DNA from: Lachnospiraceae bacterium
Lineage (GTDB): Bacteria; Bacillota; Clostridia; Lachnospirales; Lachnospiraceae
Direction: 5' to 3'
DNA: 54,455 bases
NCBI GenBank assembly: GCA_017442585.1
Contig: JAFRZM010000036.1
Coordinates: forward strand, 1 to 54,455
Part shown: one piece after another, positions 45,474-53,589 of the stretch
Numbering within the stretch: the stretch's first letter is position 1
Layout: every line of letters starts with the position of its first letter
Notes under the pieces: model-generated
What the model was told of the DNA's origin: nothing
What the model saw: only the letters and a program-made list of their open reading frames with translations
Databases searched by the model: none
Translations under genes and position numbers: made by a program

Positions 45474-46190
45474 ATGACATGGGAAATGGTTTTGCTTAAT
45501 GGCTTAACGGCCTGGCAATACGTGGAATTGCTTTTAAGAATTCTAGTCTCGGTCATTTGCAGTGCGGGAATAGGATATGAAAGAAGCAGAAGATATAAGG
45601 AAGCGGGAATAAGAACCCATATCATCGTGTGTGTCGCATCGGCCCTCATTATGATAGTTTCAAAGTATGGATTCTTAGATTGCTATTATATGCTTCATAT
45701 GCCGTATGATGCAGATATGGCCCGCCTTGCGGCAGGCGTTGTAAGCGGTGTATCTTTCCTTTGCGCGGGTGTTATCTTTAAAAACGGTAATTCAATCAAA
45801 GGTCTTACTACGGCAGCAGGTATATTCGCAACGGCAGGTATCGGCCTCGCGCTTGGCTCCGGAATGTACATAATCGGTATCACCGTAACTGCAGTGATAA
45901 TGCTTATTCAGGTATTGATGCATAGGTTCTTGTTTGGACCGGATGCAATGATTGCGCAGCGAGTTAAGGTTGTGGCGAGAAAATCATCGGAATTACGAGA
46001 AGCACTTGAGGTATTTTTCAGGATTAACGATGTGAAGGTCGTAGAGCATAATATCGAGCTTTTTCCTGATGGAAAAGCAATCCTTACGCTTACGGTACTT
46101 TCGCATATAGAAATCGACCCTGAGGAACTCTATAATTTCTTATATGATAAGGTTGAGATATTTAATCTAAATGTCGGAACTATGCAGTAA
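45474..46190 (+). CDS. MgtC/SapB family membrane protein
   Basis: 238 aa. Four or five membrane helices occupy the first 140 residues with the MgtC signature: RILVSVICSAGIGYERSRRYKEAGIRTHIIVCVASALIMIVS, then RLAAGVVSGVSFLCAGVIFKNGNSIKGLTTAAGIFATAGIGLALGSG. The C-terminal 80 residues form a small soluble ACT-like domain. MgtC proteins help growth under low magnesium or modulate membrane ATPases; the role here is open. It is coupled to the RND gene (3-base gap), so it should share its control. Confidence 0.93.
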   Translation: MTWEMVLLNGLTAWQYVELLLRILVSVICSAGIGYERSRRYKEAGIRTHIIVCVASALIMIVSKYGFLDCYYMLHMPYDADMARLAAGVVSGVSFLCAGVIFKNGNSIKGLTTAAGIFATAGIGLALGSGMYIIGITVTAVIMLIQVLMHRFLFGPDAMIAQRVKVVARKSSELREALEVFFRINDVKVVEHNIELFPDGKAILTLTVLSHIEIDPEELYNFLYDKVEIFNLNVGTMQ

Positions 46191-46225
46191 TCATTAGGCA
46201 AAAGCTAAAATTAAAAATTAACGAA

Positions 46226-46261
46226 AAGGGGAGTTTTCTGCGAACGCTTAAAATTCCCCTT
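46226..46261 (+). terminator. Probable terminator after the mgtC-like gene
   Basis: A 12-bp stem with one G-T pair (46226-46237 with 46250-46261) and a 12-base loop. The T-run is short (TTAAATATT), so strength is uncertain. Confidence 0.6.
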
Positions 46262-46286
46262 AAATATTGTATAACTTTCTTCTTTG

Positions 46287-46295
46287 TGGTACACT
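46287..46295 (+). promoter_or_regulatory. Candidate extended -10 promoter of valS
   Basis: TGG-TACACT (46287-46295) with a poor -35 (TTGTAT at 46267-46272, 17-base spacer). No T-box leader (no TGGNACCGCG-like block) is visible between here and valS. Confidence 0.35.
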
Positions 46296-46362
46296 TAATT
46301 GATATTGAATCATGCAAAATGCAGGGTTTAAATATAAAAAATAAAGGAATGGAGTGTCGAAT

Positions 46363-49023
46363 ATGAGTAAAGAACTTGCAAAGACATATGATCCGAACGA
46401 GATCGAGGATCGCTTATATCAAAAATGGCTTGATAAAGGATACTTCCATGCCGTCGTCAATAGAGATAAGAAACCGTTTACTATTGTTATGCCGCCACCA
46501 AATATCACGGGACAGCTTCACATGGGTCACGCGCTTGACAATACAATGCAGGATATCCTTATAAGATACAAGAAGTTACAGGGATTTAATACATTGTGGC
46601 AGCCGGGTACAGACCATGCGGCAATAGCTACGGAAGTTAAGATACTTGAAAAATTAAAAGAGCAGGGAATAGATAAGAAAGACCTCACAAGAGAAGAGTT
46701 CCTGGAGAAGGCTTGGGACTGGAAGAAGGAGTACGGTGGAAGAATCGTAAATCAGCTTCATAAGATTGGTTCCGCAGCTGACTGTGAGAGAGAACGTTTC
46801 ACAATGGATGAGGGATGTTCACATGCAGTACAGGAAGTATTTATAAACCTTCATAAGAAGGGACTTATTTATAAAGGTAACCGTATAATCAACTGGTGTC
46901 CGGTATGTAAGACATCCATATCCGATGCCGAGGTTGAGCACGAGGAGCAGGCAAGCCACTTCTGGCATATTAAGTATCCGCTCATCGACGAGAACGGTAA
47001 TCCTTCAAAGACTGAATTTTTGGAGTTTGCAACAACGCGTCCTGAGACAATGCTCGGTGATACTGCAGTTGCTATAAACCCTGATGACAGTCGATATACA
47101 CATCTTAAAGGACGTAAAGTATTCCTTCCTATCGCTGAAAGAGTTCTTCCTATAGTTGAGGATTCTTATGTTGATATGGAATTCGGTACAGGTGTAGTTA
47201 AGATTACTCCTGCACACGATCCTAACGATTTCGAGGTAGGTGTAAGACATAACCTTCCGCAGATCAACATCTTAAACGATGATGCTACCATTAATGAACT
47301 TGGCGGCAAGTACGAAGGAATGGATAGATACGAAGCTAGAAAAGCTATCGTTAAAGAGCTTGACGAGATGGGTCTTCTTGTTAAGATTGAAGATCACAGC
47401 CATAACGTAGGTACATGCTACAGATGCCATACAACTATCGAGCCGATGATCAAAAAGCAGTGGTTCGTTAAGATGGACGAGCTTATAAAGCCTGCAATGG
47501 CAGCTATAGATAACGGAGATTTGAAATTCGTTCCGGAGCATTTTAGTAAGACATACTTCCACTGGCTTGAGGGTATGCGCGACTGGTGTATAAGCCGTCA
47601 GCTTTGGTGGGGTCACAGAATCCCTGCATATTACTGCGATGACTGCGGTGAGATAATAGTAGGCAAAAGCGCACCGGATAAGTGCCCTAAGTGCGGTGGT
47701 TCACACTTTACACAGGACCCTGATACATTGGATACATGGTTTTCATCAGCACTTTGGCCTTTCTCAACATTGGGATGGCCTGAAAAGACTGAAGAACTTG
47801 ATTACTTCTATCCGACAGATGTGCTTGTTACGGGATATGATATCATTCTTTTCTGGGTAATAAGAATGGTATTCTCGGGATATGAGCATACAGGAAAGTG
47901 CCCGTTCCATACGGTACTTATACACGGATTGGTTAGAGACTCACAGGGTCGTAAGATGAGTAAGTCGCTCGGTAACGGTATTGATCCGATGGAAATCATT
48001 GAGAAGTACGGTGCCGATGCTTTAAGAATGTCACTTATGACAGGTAATGCACCGGGTAACGATATGCGTTACTACGATGAAAAGGTAGAAGCAGCAAGAA
48101 ACTTTGCAAATAAAGTTTGGAATGCATCAAGATTCCTTATGATGAACTTAGAAGGTGTAGAGCTTAAGAAACCTTCGGATTCCGAGCTTTCACCTCTTGA
48201 TAAAGCTATGATTGCAAAATGCGACAAGCTTATTGCCGAAGTTACGGAGAACATGGACAAATACGAACTTGGAATAGCATTATCAAAGCTTTATGATTTC
48301 GTATGGGATGAGTACTGCGACTGGTACATTGAGATGAGTAAGCCGGTACTCTGGAATAAGGAAGCTGATCCTGTTACTGCAAATGCTACGCTTTATACAT
48401 TAAAGCAGGTATTAAATAACAGCCTTATAATGCTTCATCCGTTCATGCCGTTCGTTACGGAAGAAATCTACTGCACATTAAACGAAGATGCAGAAAGCAT
48501 AATGCTTTCTTCTTGGCCGTCAATGGTTAACGCATCTTATGAAAGGTACGAGAAGCAGTATGAAGAAGTTAAAGAGCTCGTCCGCGGTATAAGAAATATG
48601 AGAACATCAATGGATGTACCGCCTTCACGTAAGGCGTCACTTATAATCGTTGCAAAGGATGATGCGGTTAAAGAAGCATTTACGACATTTAAACCGTTTA
48701 TGATGAATCTTGCATCTGCATCCGATATCGAATTAAGAAGCGATAAGGAAGGCATTGCAGATGATGCGGTATCCGTAGTTACATCAGACGTTGTATGCTA
48801 CATACCATTTGCGGAACTTGTAGATGTAGAAAAAGAGCGTGAACGTCTTCTTAAGGAAGAAGAGCGCTTGAATAAAGAGTTAGAGCGTTCGGAAAAGATG
48901 CTTTCAAATGAAAACTTCGTAAAGAAGGCCCCTGAAGCAAAATTACAGGAGGAAAAAGATAAGAAGGCAAAGTACGAGCAGCAGCTTTCACAGGTTAAAG
49001 AGCGTTTGGCAGCTTTAAAGTAG
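46363..49023 (+). CDS. valS: Valyl-tRNA synthetase
   Basis: 886 aa. The start is ATG 46363, 8 bases behind GGAG; an in-frame GTG at 46354 overlaps the ribosome site. Class I motifs: HMGH at 53-56 (PPPNITGQLHMGHAL) and KMSKS at 531-535. The editing domain holds TTRPETMLGDTAVAI, two zinc-type cysteine clusters occur (CPVC; CDDCG...CPKCGG), and a C-terminal coiled coil (ERERLLKEEERLNKELERSEKML) that grips the tRNA. It charges tRNA-Val and clears misloaded threonine. Monocistronic with a strong terminator at 49032. Confidence 0.98.
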   Translation: MSKELAKTYDPNEIEDRLYQKWLDKGYFHAVVNRDKKPFTIVMPPPNITGQLHMGHALDNTMQDILIRYKKLQGFNTLWQPGTDHAAIATEVKILEKLKEQGIDKKDLTREEFLEKAWDWKKEYGGRIVNQLHKIGSAADCERERFTMDEGCSHAVQEVFINLHKKGLIYKGNRIINWCPVCKTSISDAEVEHEEQASHFWHIKYPLIDENGNPSKTEFLEFATTRPETMLGDTAVAINPDDSRYTHLKGRKVFLPIAERVLPIVEDSYVDMEFGTGVVKITPAHDPNDFEVGVRHNLPQINILNDDATINELGGKYEGMDRYEARKAIVKELDEMGLLVKIEDHSHNVGTCYRCHTTIEPMIKKQWFVKMDELIKPAMAAIDNGDLKFVPEHFSKTYFHWLEGMRDWCISRQLWWGHRIPAYYCDDCGEIIVGKSAPDKCPKCGGSHFTQDPDTLDTWFSSALWPFSTLGWPEKTEELDYFYPTDVLVTGYDIILFWVIRMVFSGYEHTGKCPFHTVLIHGLVRDSQGRKMSKSLGNGIDPMEIIEKYGADALRMSLMTGNAPGNDMRYYDEKVEAARNFANKVWNASRFLMMNLEGVELKKPSDSELSPLDKAMIAKCDKLIAEVTENMDKYELGIALSKLYDFVWDEYCDWYIEMSKPVLWNKEADPVTANATLYTLKQVLNNSLIMLHPFMPFVTEEIYCTLNEDAESIMLSSWPSMVNASYERYEKQYEEVKELVRGIRNMRTSMDVPPSRKASLIIVAKDDAVKEAFTTFKPFMMNLASASDIELRSDKEGIADDAVSVVTSDVVCYIPFAELVDVEKERERLLKEEERLNKELERSEKMLSNENFVKKAPEAKLQEEKDKKAKYEQQLSQVKERLAALK

Positions 49024-49031
49024 TTTGATTT

Positions 49032-49066
49032 AAGCGGGAAAAGAGTAATTCTTTCCCGCTTTTTTA
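49032..49066 (+). terminator. Rho-independent terminator after valS
   Basis: Stem TAAGCGGGAA/TTCCCGCTT-type (49033-49041 with 49052-49060) followed by seven T. Confidence 0.92.
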
Positions 49067-49166
49067 TTATGTATGCGTGAGAACTTTTTCCTGATTAAAA
49101 ATCCTGAATTCTTTGTGAATACTTGTAGTTGTGTTTTAATTAGTATACAATACATATGTATAGGTA

Positions 49167-49194
49167 TAAATTATTAATTTGAATTGTCCGATAC
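49167..49194 (+). promoter_or_regulatory. Sigma-28-type promoter of the FapA-like gene
   Basis: TAAA (49167-49170), 16 bases, TCCGATAC (49187-49194), 49 bases before the start codon. Third copy of the pattern seen at 19788 and 21721. A possible sigma-A -10 (TACAAT, 49146-49151) lies just upstream. Confidence 0.62.
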
Positions 49195-49242
49195 ATTTAT
49201 TGAGAAACTGCGCAATAATCAGATTTTTCAAAGGATGAGTTT

Positions 49243-50646
49243 ATGAGTATTTCGACCGATAAGGGGCCACAGATCAGAATATCGTTTGATTCGATGGAGG
49301 CATTTATGTCTCTTCCGATTCCGGCAGATGGTGTTGAATATACCATTGATGATGTTGTGCGCGCTTTAGAGATAAAGGGCGTCAAAGCAGGCGTTGATAA
49401 AGAACTTATCGAGAAGATGGTTGCAGATAAAAAGTATTCTCAGGAACGCCGTATCGCTGTAGGAGTGCCTTGCGAGGAAGGAACCGATGGTTACTATGAA
49501 TTCAAGTTTAACCGCGAGTTTTCAAAGGCGCCGAAGATATTGCCTGACGGAACGGCGGACTATTATTCAATGAACACTATGGCAATCGTTCAGGAAGGCG
49601 AAGTGATTGCCATATATCATCATGCAATACCGGGTAAGAACGGTATAAATGTTAAAGGTGTTCCGCAAAATTGCAAGCGTGTAAAAGAACTTGCACCGCT
49701 CGTGGGAAAGGGCGTTGTTCGCGGCGCCGATGAAGATACATATACAGCAGAGTATTCAGGTAAGATTACCTGCGACAGTAATAATAAGATAACCATAAGC
49801 CCCGTACTTGAGATATCATCCGATATCGGAGTGCAGACAGGTAATATAGATTTTACCGGCGATGTTGTAATTCACGGTATGGTTAAGACCGGAATGATGA
49901 TAAGATCGACGGGCGGAGTTGTAATAGACGGTGTCGTAGAAAATGCTTCTATCACAGCGGGACGAGACATAGTATTAAAGAGTGGTCTTATGGGTAACTC
50001 TGAAGCAGTTATCCGTACAAAAGGAAATCTTTATGCAAAATTCGTCGAGTACGCGACACTAGATATAACGGGAACGATAAATGCGGAAGTATTATTTAAC
50101 TGTGATACGGTATGCGGCGAGAAAGTTATAATTTCGGGTACAAAAGGCTATATAGTAGGTGGATTCACGAGAGCCATAGGCGGTGTAGAAGCCAATGCCA
50201 TCGGTAATGATATAGAAGCCAAGACAATAGTTGCTGTCGGTGCAGAGGCAGAAGTCTACAGAAGAATGAAGTTTATCGAGAATAGAGTTCAGACTGCAAA
50301 GAAGAATATTACAGCTATTGAAACGCAGATTAAAGAAATAGAAATGAAAGAAGCCAATCGCTCGGTAGTGGAAAGACCAAAGTCAGATCCGAGAAAGGTA
50401 TCGCTTCTTCGTATGAAGGTTAAAGAATCGACCACGATCAGTAAAGATAATGAAGAGATGGAAGAATTAAAAGAGATCGTGGAACGTGCAAAGGGTGCAA
50501 GCGTTACGGCATATGGAAATGTTTATCCGGGAGTTATAATTAAGATAGACGAGATAACACATCCGGTAAATGATATGCAGGAGCAGGTTGTATTCGTAAA
50601 GGCGGGCGATAAGATTCATATGGAGCGTGCACCTGAAGTATTTTAG
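49243..50646 (+). CDS. FapA/DUF342 family protein
   Basis: 467 aa, soluble. The N-terminal part (GVEYTIDDVVRALEIKGVKAGVDKELIEKMV, YYEFKF) is the DUF342 wing; then HAIPGKNGINVKGVP and a right-handed beta-helix-like stack of short repeats (about 185-330: DIGVQTGNIDFTGDVVIHG, MIRSTGGVVIDGVVENASITAGRDIVLKSG, AVIRTKGNLYAKFVEY). A coiled coil follows (about 345-425). Such proteins are called flagellar assembly protein A in some genomes; the sigma-28-like promoter supports a motility link here. The biochemical function is unknown. Ribosome site AAAGGATGAGTTT. Confidence 0.88.
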   Translation: MSISTDKGPQIRISFDSMEAFMSLPIPADGVEYTIDDVVRALEIKGVKAGVDKELIEKMVADKKYSQERRIAVGVPCEEGTDGYYEFKFNREFSKAPKILPDGTADYYSMNTMAIVQEGEVIAIYHHAIPGKNGINVKGVPQNCKRVKELAPLVGKGVVRGADEDTYTAEYSGKITCDSNNKITISPVLEISSDIGVQTGNIDFTGDVVIHGMVKTGMMIRSTGGVVIDGVVENASITAGRDIVLKSGLMGNSEAVIRTKGNLYAKFVEYATLDITGTINAEVLFNCDTVCGEKVIISGTKGYIVGGFTRAIGGVEANAIGNDIEAKTIVAVGAEAEVYRRMKFIENRVQTAKKNITAIETQIKEIEMKEANRSVVERPKSDPRKVSLLRMKVKESTTISKDNEEMEELKEIVERAKGASVTAYGNVYPGVIIKIDEITHPVNDMQEQVVFVKAGDKIHMERAPEVF

Positions 50647-50705
50647 ACTTACCTTATAAGTAAGTGCGTTAACTATTGAAAAAATAGCATATCGGATATA
50701 TTATA

Positions 50706-50735
50706 AATGAGTAGGCTTATGCCTGCTCATTTTTT
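50706..50735 (+). terminator. Rho-independent terminator after the FapA-like gene
   Basis: An 11-bp stem (50706-50716 with 50721-50731, one G-T pair), a TTAT loop and a run of T. Confidence 0.9.
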
Positions 50736-50747
50736 GCATTAAAGGAT

Positions 50748-52049
50748 ATGGACATAAAGATAATGAACTTAAATGAAGTCTGGAATTATATAAAGGATGT
50801 ACAGAAGTTTTCAACTAAGAATACGCCTGAACATACAAGAGAATTTTTACATAGATTAGGCGATCCGCAGGAAAGCTTAAAGGTAATACATATAGCAGGA
50901 TCTAACGGCAAGGGCTCGGTCTGTGCCATGATAGAATCTGCGTTTTTAAACGCGGGCAAAAAGACTGGTGCTTTTATCTCGCCGCATTTAATATCCTGTC
51001 TTGAAAGAATTAGGATTAACGGTGAAAACTGTCCGGAAGAAACATTTGTAAATGCTTTTATAAAAGTAAAAGAAGTAATAGATTCAATGCTTAAAGATGG
51101 CATGCCGCATCCTACATTCTTCGAGATACTTTATGCCATGGGCATGGTAATTCTTTTTGAGGAAAAAGTGGATATAGCGATAGTTGAAACAGGTCTTGGA
51201 GGAAGACTTGATGCAACGAATATTATAAAGCATCCGATTCTTACGGTTATTACTTCGATAAGCCTTGAGCATACAGAGTATTTAGGCGATACTTTGGAAA
51301 AGATTGCAGGCGAAAAGGCAGGAATCATTAAGGATGGCGTGCCTGTAGTATTTGACGGTAAGCACACGGAAGTAAGTAAGGTTATATTTGATAAAGCGCT
51401 TGAAATGAAAGCTCCGGTATATCCGGTATACCCGGGAGATATAGAAACATTAAATCGTGTTGAGGGACGTGTATCATTTCGCTTTGACCTAAACGGTCAT
51501 AAGGAGCCGGTAATACTACCTTTCTATGGGGAATATCAGGTAGAAAACGGTGCCATTGCAATGCAAGCTTGCGAGGTTCTTATAGATGAAGGGTTGCTTA
51601 CGATAGAAGATGTTTATGACGGATTTAAGAAAGCAAAGTGGCAGGGACGCATGCAAAAGGTACTTCCTAATGTCTATATCGACGGCGCGCATAATGTCGA
51701 CGGAATCGGTGCGCTTGCTAAGACATTAAAAGCAATAAAGACCGATAAACCGTATAATCTTTTCTTTTCAATGGTAAAGGAAAAGGATTATCACACCGCT
51801 ATTTCGTTGTTGCTAAGAGAGGTTAATTTTAGTAAAATAATAATTACCGAGATAGAAGGTTACAGGAAGCTTCCGGCTGAGGAAATCGCGGAATGCTTCA
51901 GTGAATATAAGGATAGAGTGCATGTTGAAAAAGACTTTGAAAAAGCCTTTGAATATGCGATTTCAGAATCAAATAACGAGACACTTATTTGTACGGGTTC
52001 ATTATATCTTGTAGGTAATATACTTGATATATTGGAAAGGAAGGGTTAA
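50748..52049 (+). CDS. folC: Bifunctional folylpolyglutamate synthase / dihydrofolate synthase
   Basis: 433 aa, Mur-ligase fold. FolC adds glutamate to dihydropteroate and then to folates. The P-loop GSNGKGS is at 51-57; GLGGRLDATNI, EHTEYLGDTLEKIAGEKAGIIK and YIDGAHNVDG follow, the usual FolC blocks. Two starts are possible: ATG 50748, only 1 base after AAAGGA, or ATG 50763 with a poorly spaced site; the terminator ending at 50735 leaves little room for a promoter. It is followed 1 base after its stop by a 50-aa gene and then a TPR protein gene, so the three form one unit. Confidence 0.96.
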   Translation: MDIKIMNLNEVWNYIKDVQKFSTKNTPEHTREFLHRLGDPQESLKVIHIAGSNGKGSVCAMIESAFLNAGKKTGAFISPHLISCLERIRINGENCPEETFVNAFIKVKEVIDSMLKDGMPHPTFFEILYAMGMVILFEEKVDIAIVETGLGGRLDATNIIKHPILTVITSISLEHTEYLGDTLEKIAGEKAGIIKDGVPVVFDGKHTEVSKVIFDKALEMKAPVYPVYPGDIETLNRVEGRVSFRFDLNGHKEPVILPFYGEYQVENGAIAMQACEVLIDEGLLTIEDVYDGFKKAKWQGRMQKVLPNVYIDGAHNVDGIGALAKTLKAIKTDKPYNLFFSMVKEKDYHTAISLLLREVNFSKIIITEIEGYRKLPAEEIAECFSEYKDRVHVEKDFEKAFEYAISESNNETLICTGSLYLVGNILDILERKG

Positions 52050-52050
52050 G

Positions 52051-52203
52051 ATGATTGATTTCGAAGAAGAATTAAAGAAATTTAAACCTGCTTTGGAAGT
52101 TGAAGAAGCCGAAGAAGCAATACGTAATACCAAGATAGACGATATGACTGACATTTTACAGGAAATGATTAAGGAAGCTAAGAAGGCGACACTTCGCGTT
52201 TAA
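52051..52203 (+). CDS. Unknown 50-aa acidic helical protein
   Basis: A short gene that begins 1 base after the folC stop: ATG 52051 behind GGAAAGGAAGGGTTAAG, stop TAA at 52201-52203. The product starts MIDFEEELKKFKPALEVEEA and ends KEAKKATLRV; it is very rich in Glu and Lys and should be nearly all helical, with no cysteine or membrane segment. The next gene starts 10 bases later with its own AAAGGGGAA. Tight spacing on both sides and good ribosome sites argue that it is real. No function can be named. Confidence 0.7.
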   Translation: MIDFEEELKKFKPALEVEEAEEAIRNTKIDDMTDILQEMIKEAKKATLRV

Positions 52204-52213
52204 AGGGGAACTA

Positions 52214-53533
52214 ATGGAATCACATGGAAGACTTACGCAGTTCTCGAATTACTATTATAACGAGGGCCTTCGATGTGCCACGGTTAATGATATAAGTGGT
52301 GCAATTGAAAGACTGAAGAAGAGTCTGCGATACAATAAAAACAACATAGACGCGAGAAATCTACTCGGACTTTGTTATTACGAAATCGGAGAGTGTGTGC
52401 TTGCACTTAAAGAGTGGGTAATAAGCATTAACCTTAAGGGTGAAGACAATCTCGCGGCGGAATATATAGATGATATACAGCCTGATATCACGAGAACCGG
52501 ACGCTTTAACATGAGCGTCAAGAAGTATAATCAGGCGCTTTTGTATGCAAACGAGGGGAATGAGGACCTTGCGATAGTACAACTTAAGCGTGTACTTGGT
52601 CTCAATCCTAAGTTTATATGTGCGGCAGAGCTTTTGGCACTTTTATACATTCATAATAAACAGCTTAAAGAAGCTAAGGATGTTATAGAAAATGCAAGGA
52701 AAGTCGATGCCAATAATGTAACACTCATGTGTTACTTAAAGGAAGTTGAAGAAGAGCTTAAGCGTAAGGAAGATACAAAGAAGAAAAAGTCCAAGTCTGA
52801 TATTGATATAGGAACCGTAAGTTATGAAAGCGGTTCGGATACTATTATAAGACCGTCTTATTTTAAGGATAATGCGACGATAACTTCGATTGTAAACATA
52901 GTTTTCGGACTCGTAATCGGAATTCTTATCAGCTTTTTCCTGATTGTTCCGGGCGTTAAAAAGAACGCAAGGCAGGAAAGTGCATCAAAACTTGTTGAAG
53001 CAAATAACGCAATATCGACTAAGAATGCGACGATAAAAGATCTTCAAAGTAAGGTTGACGAGCTTAATAAGAAGATTTCTGCGATGGACCAGACGACTGA
53101 AGACAATGCGTCCAATATGTCATTCTATAAGAGTATGCTTGCAATGTATGTTTCATTTAACAACGGTAACTACATTGAGGCCGGTGAGGCACTGACAAGC
53201 ATTAATGAATCTCAGGTCGATCCTGATTTTAAGGAAACGTATGAGACTTTAAAGGTCGAAGTAAACGATAAGTATTGTCAGATTCTTTACGCTTCTGCAA
53301 GCAGTAATTATAATCAGGGCAATTACGAGGAAGCGATAACCGTATTTGAGAAGATAGTAAAGCTTAATCCTACGTACGGTGACGGCAATGCGCTTTATTT
53401 CCTCGCACAGTCCTACAGAATGACGGGTGATAATCAAAAGGCGATAACGAACTATCAGCGTCTTTTGGATGAGTGTCCTGATTCGGGTAAAGCAAGCAAT
53501 GCCAAAAGGCATATAGAAAATCTTACGAGATAA
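52214..53533 (+). CDS. TPR-repeat membrane protein
   Basis: 439 aa. The N-terminal 190 residues are tetratricopeptide-like helices (YYYNEGLRCATVNDISGAIERLKKSLRYNKNNIDARNLLGLCYYEIG; KYNQALLYANEGNEDLAIVQLKRVLGLNPKFICAAELLALLY). One membrane helix (about 226-248, VNIVFGLVIGILISFFLIVPGV) and a coiled coil (about 255-300) come next, then more TPR units near the C-terminus (ASSNYNQGNYEEAITVFEKIVKLNPTYGDGNALYFLAQSYRMTGDNQKA). So TPR domains lie on both sides of the membrane. It is probably a scaffold; the partner is unknown. It is the last gene of the folC unit. Confidence 0.85.
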   Translation: MESHGRLTQFSNYYYNEGLRCATVNDISGAIERLKKSLRYNKNNIDARNLLGLCYYEIGECVLALKEWVISINLKGEDNLAAEYIDDIQPDITRTGRFNMSVKKYNQALLYANEGNEDLAIVQLKRVLGLNPKFICAAELLALLYIHNKQLKEAKDVIENARKVDANNVTLMCYLKEVEEELKRKEDTKKKKSKSDIDIGTVSYESGSDTIIRPSYFKDNATITSIVNIVFGLVIGILISFFLIVPGVKKNARQESASKLVEANNAISTKNATIKDLQSKVDELNKKISAMDQTTEDNASNMSFYKSMLAMYVSFNNGNYIEAGEALTSINESQVDPDFKETYETLKVEVNDKYCQILYASASSNYNQGNYEEAITVFEKIVKLNPTYGDGNALYFLAQSYRMTGDNQKAITNYQRLLDECPDSGKASNAKRHIENLTR

Positions 53534-53589
53534 TAAATAAATGGGGGACCGGTCTTTTGTGATAAGACCGACAAATTAAGGAGGACGAA

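Noticed and set aside
46191-46362. T-box leader for valS
   Set aside because: No specifier stem or TGGNACCGCG-like block; GTGGTAC at 46286 belongs to a promoter-like extended -10.
53550-53570. Terminator before lpdA
   Set aside because: Only a 7-bp hairpin without T-run.
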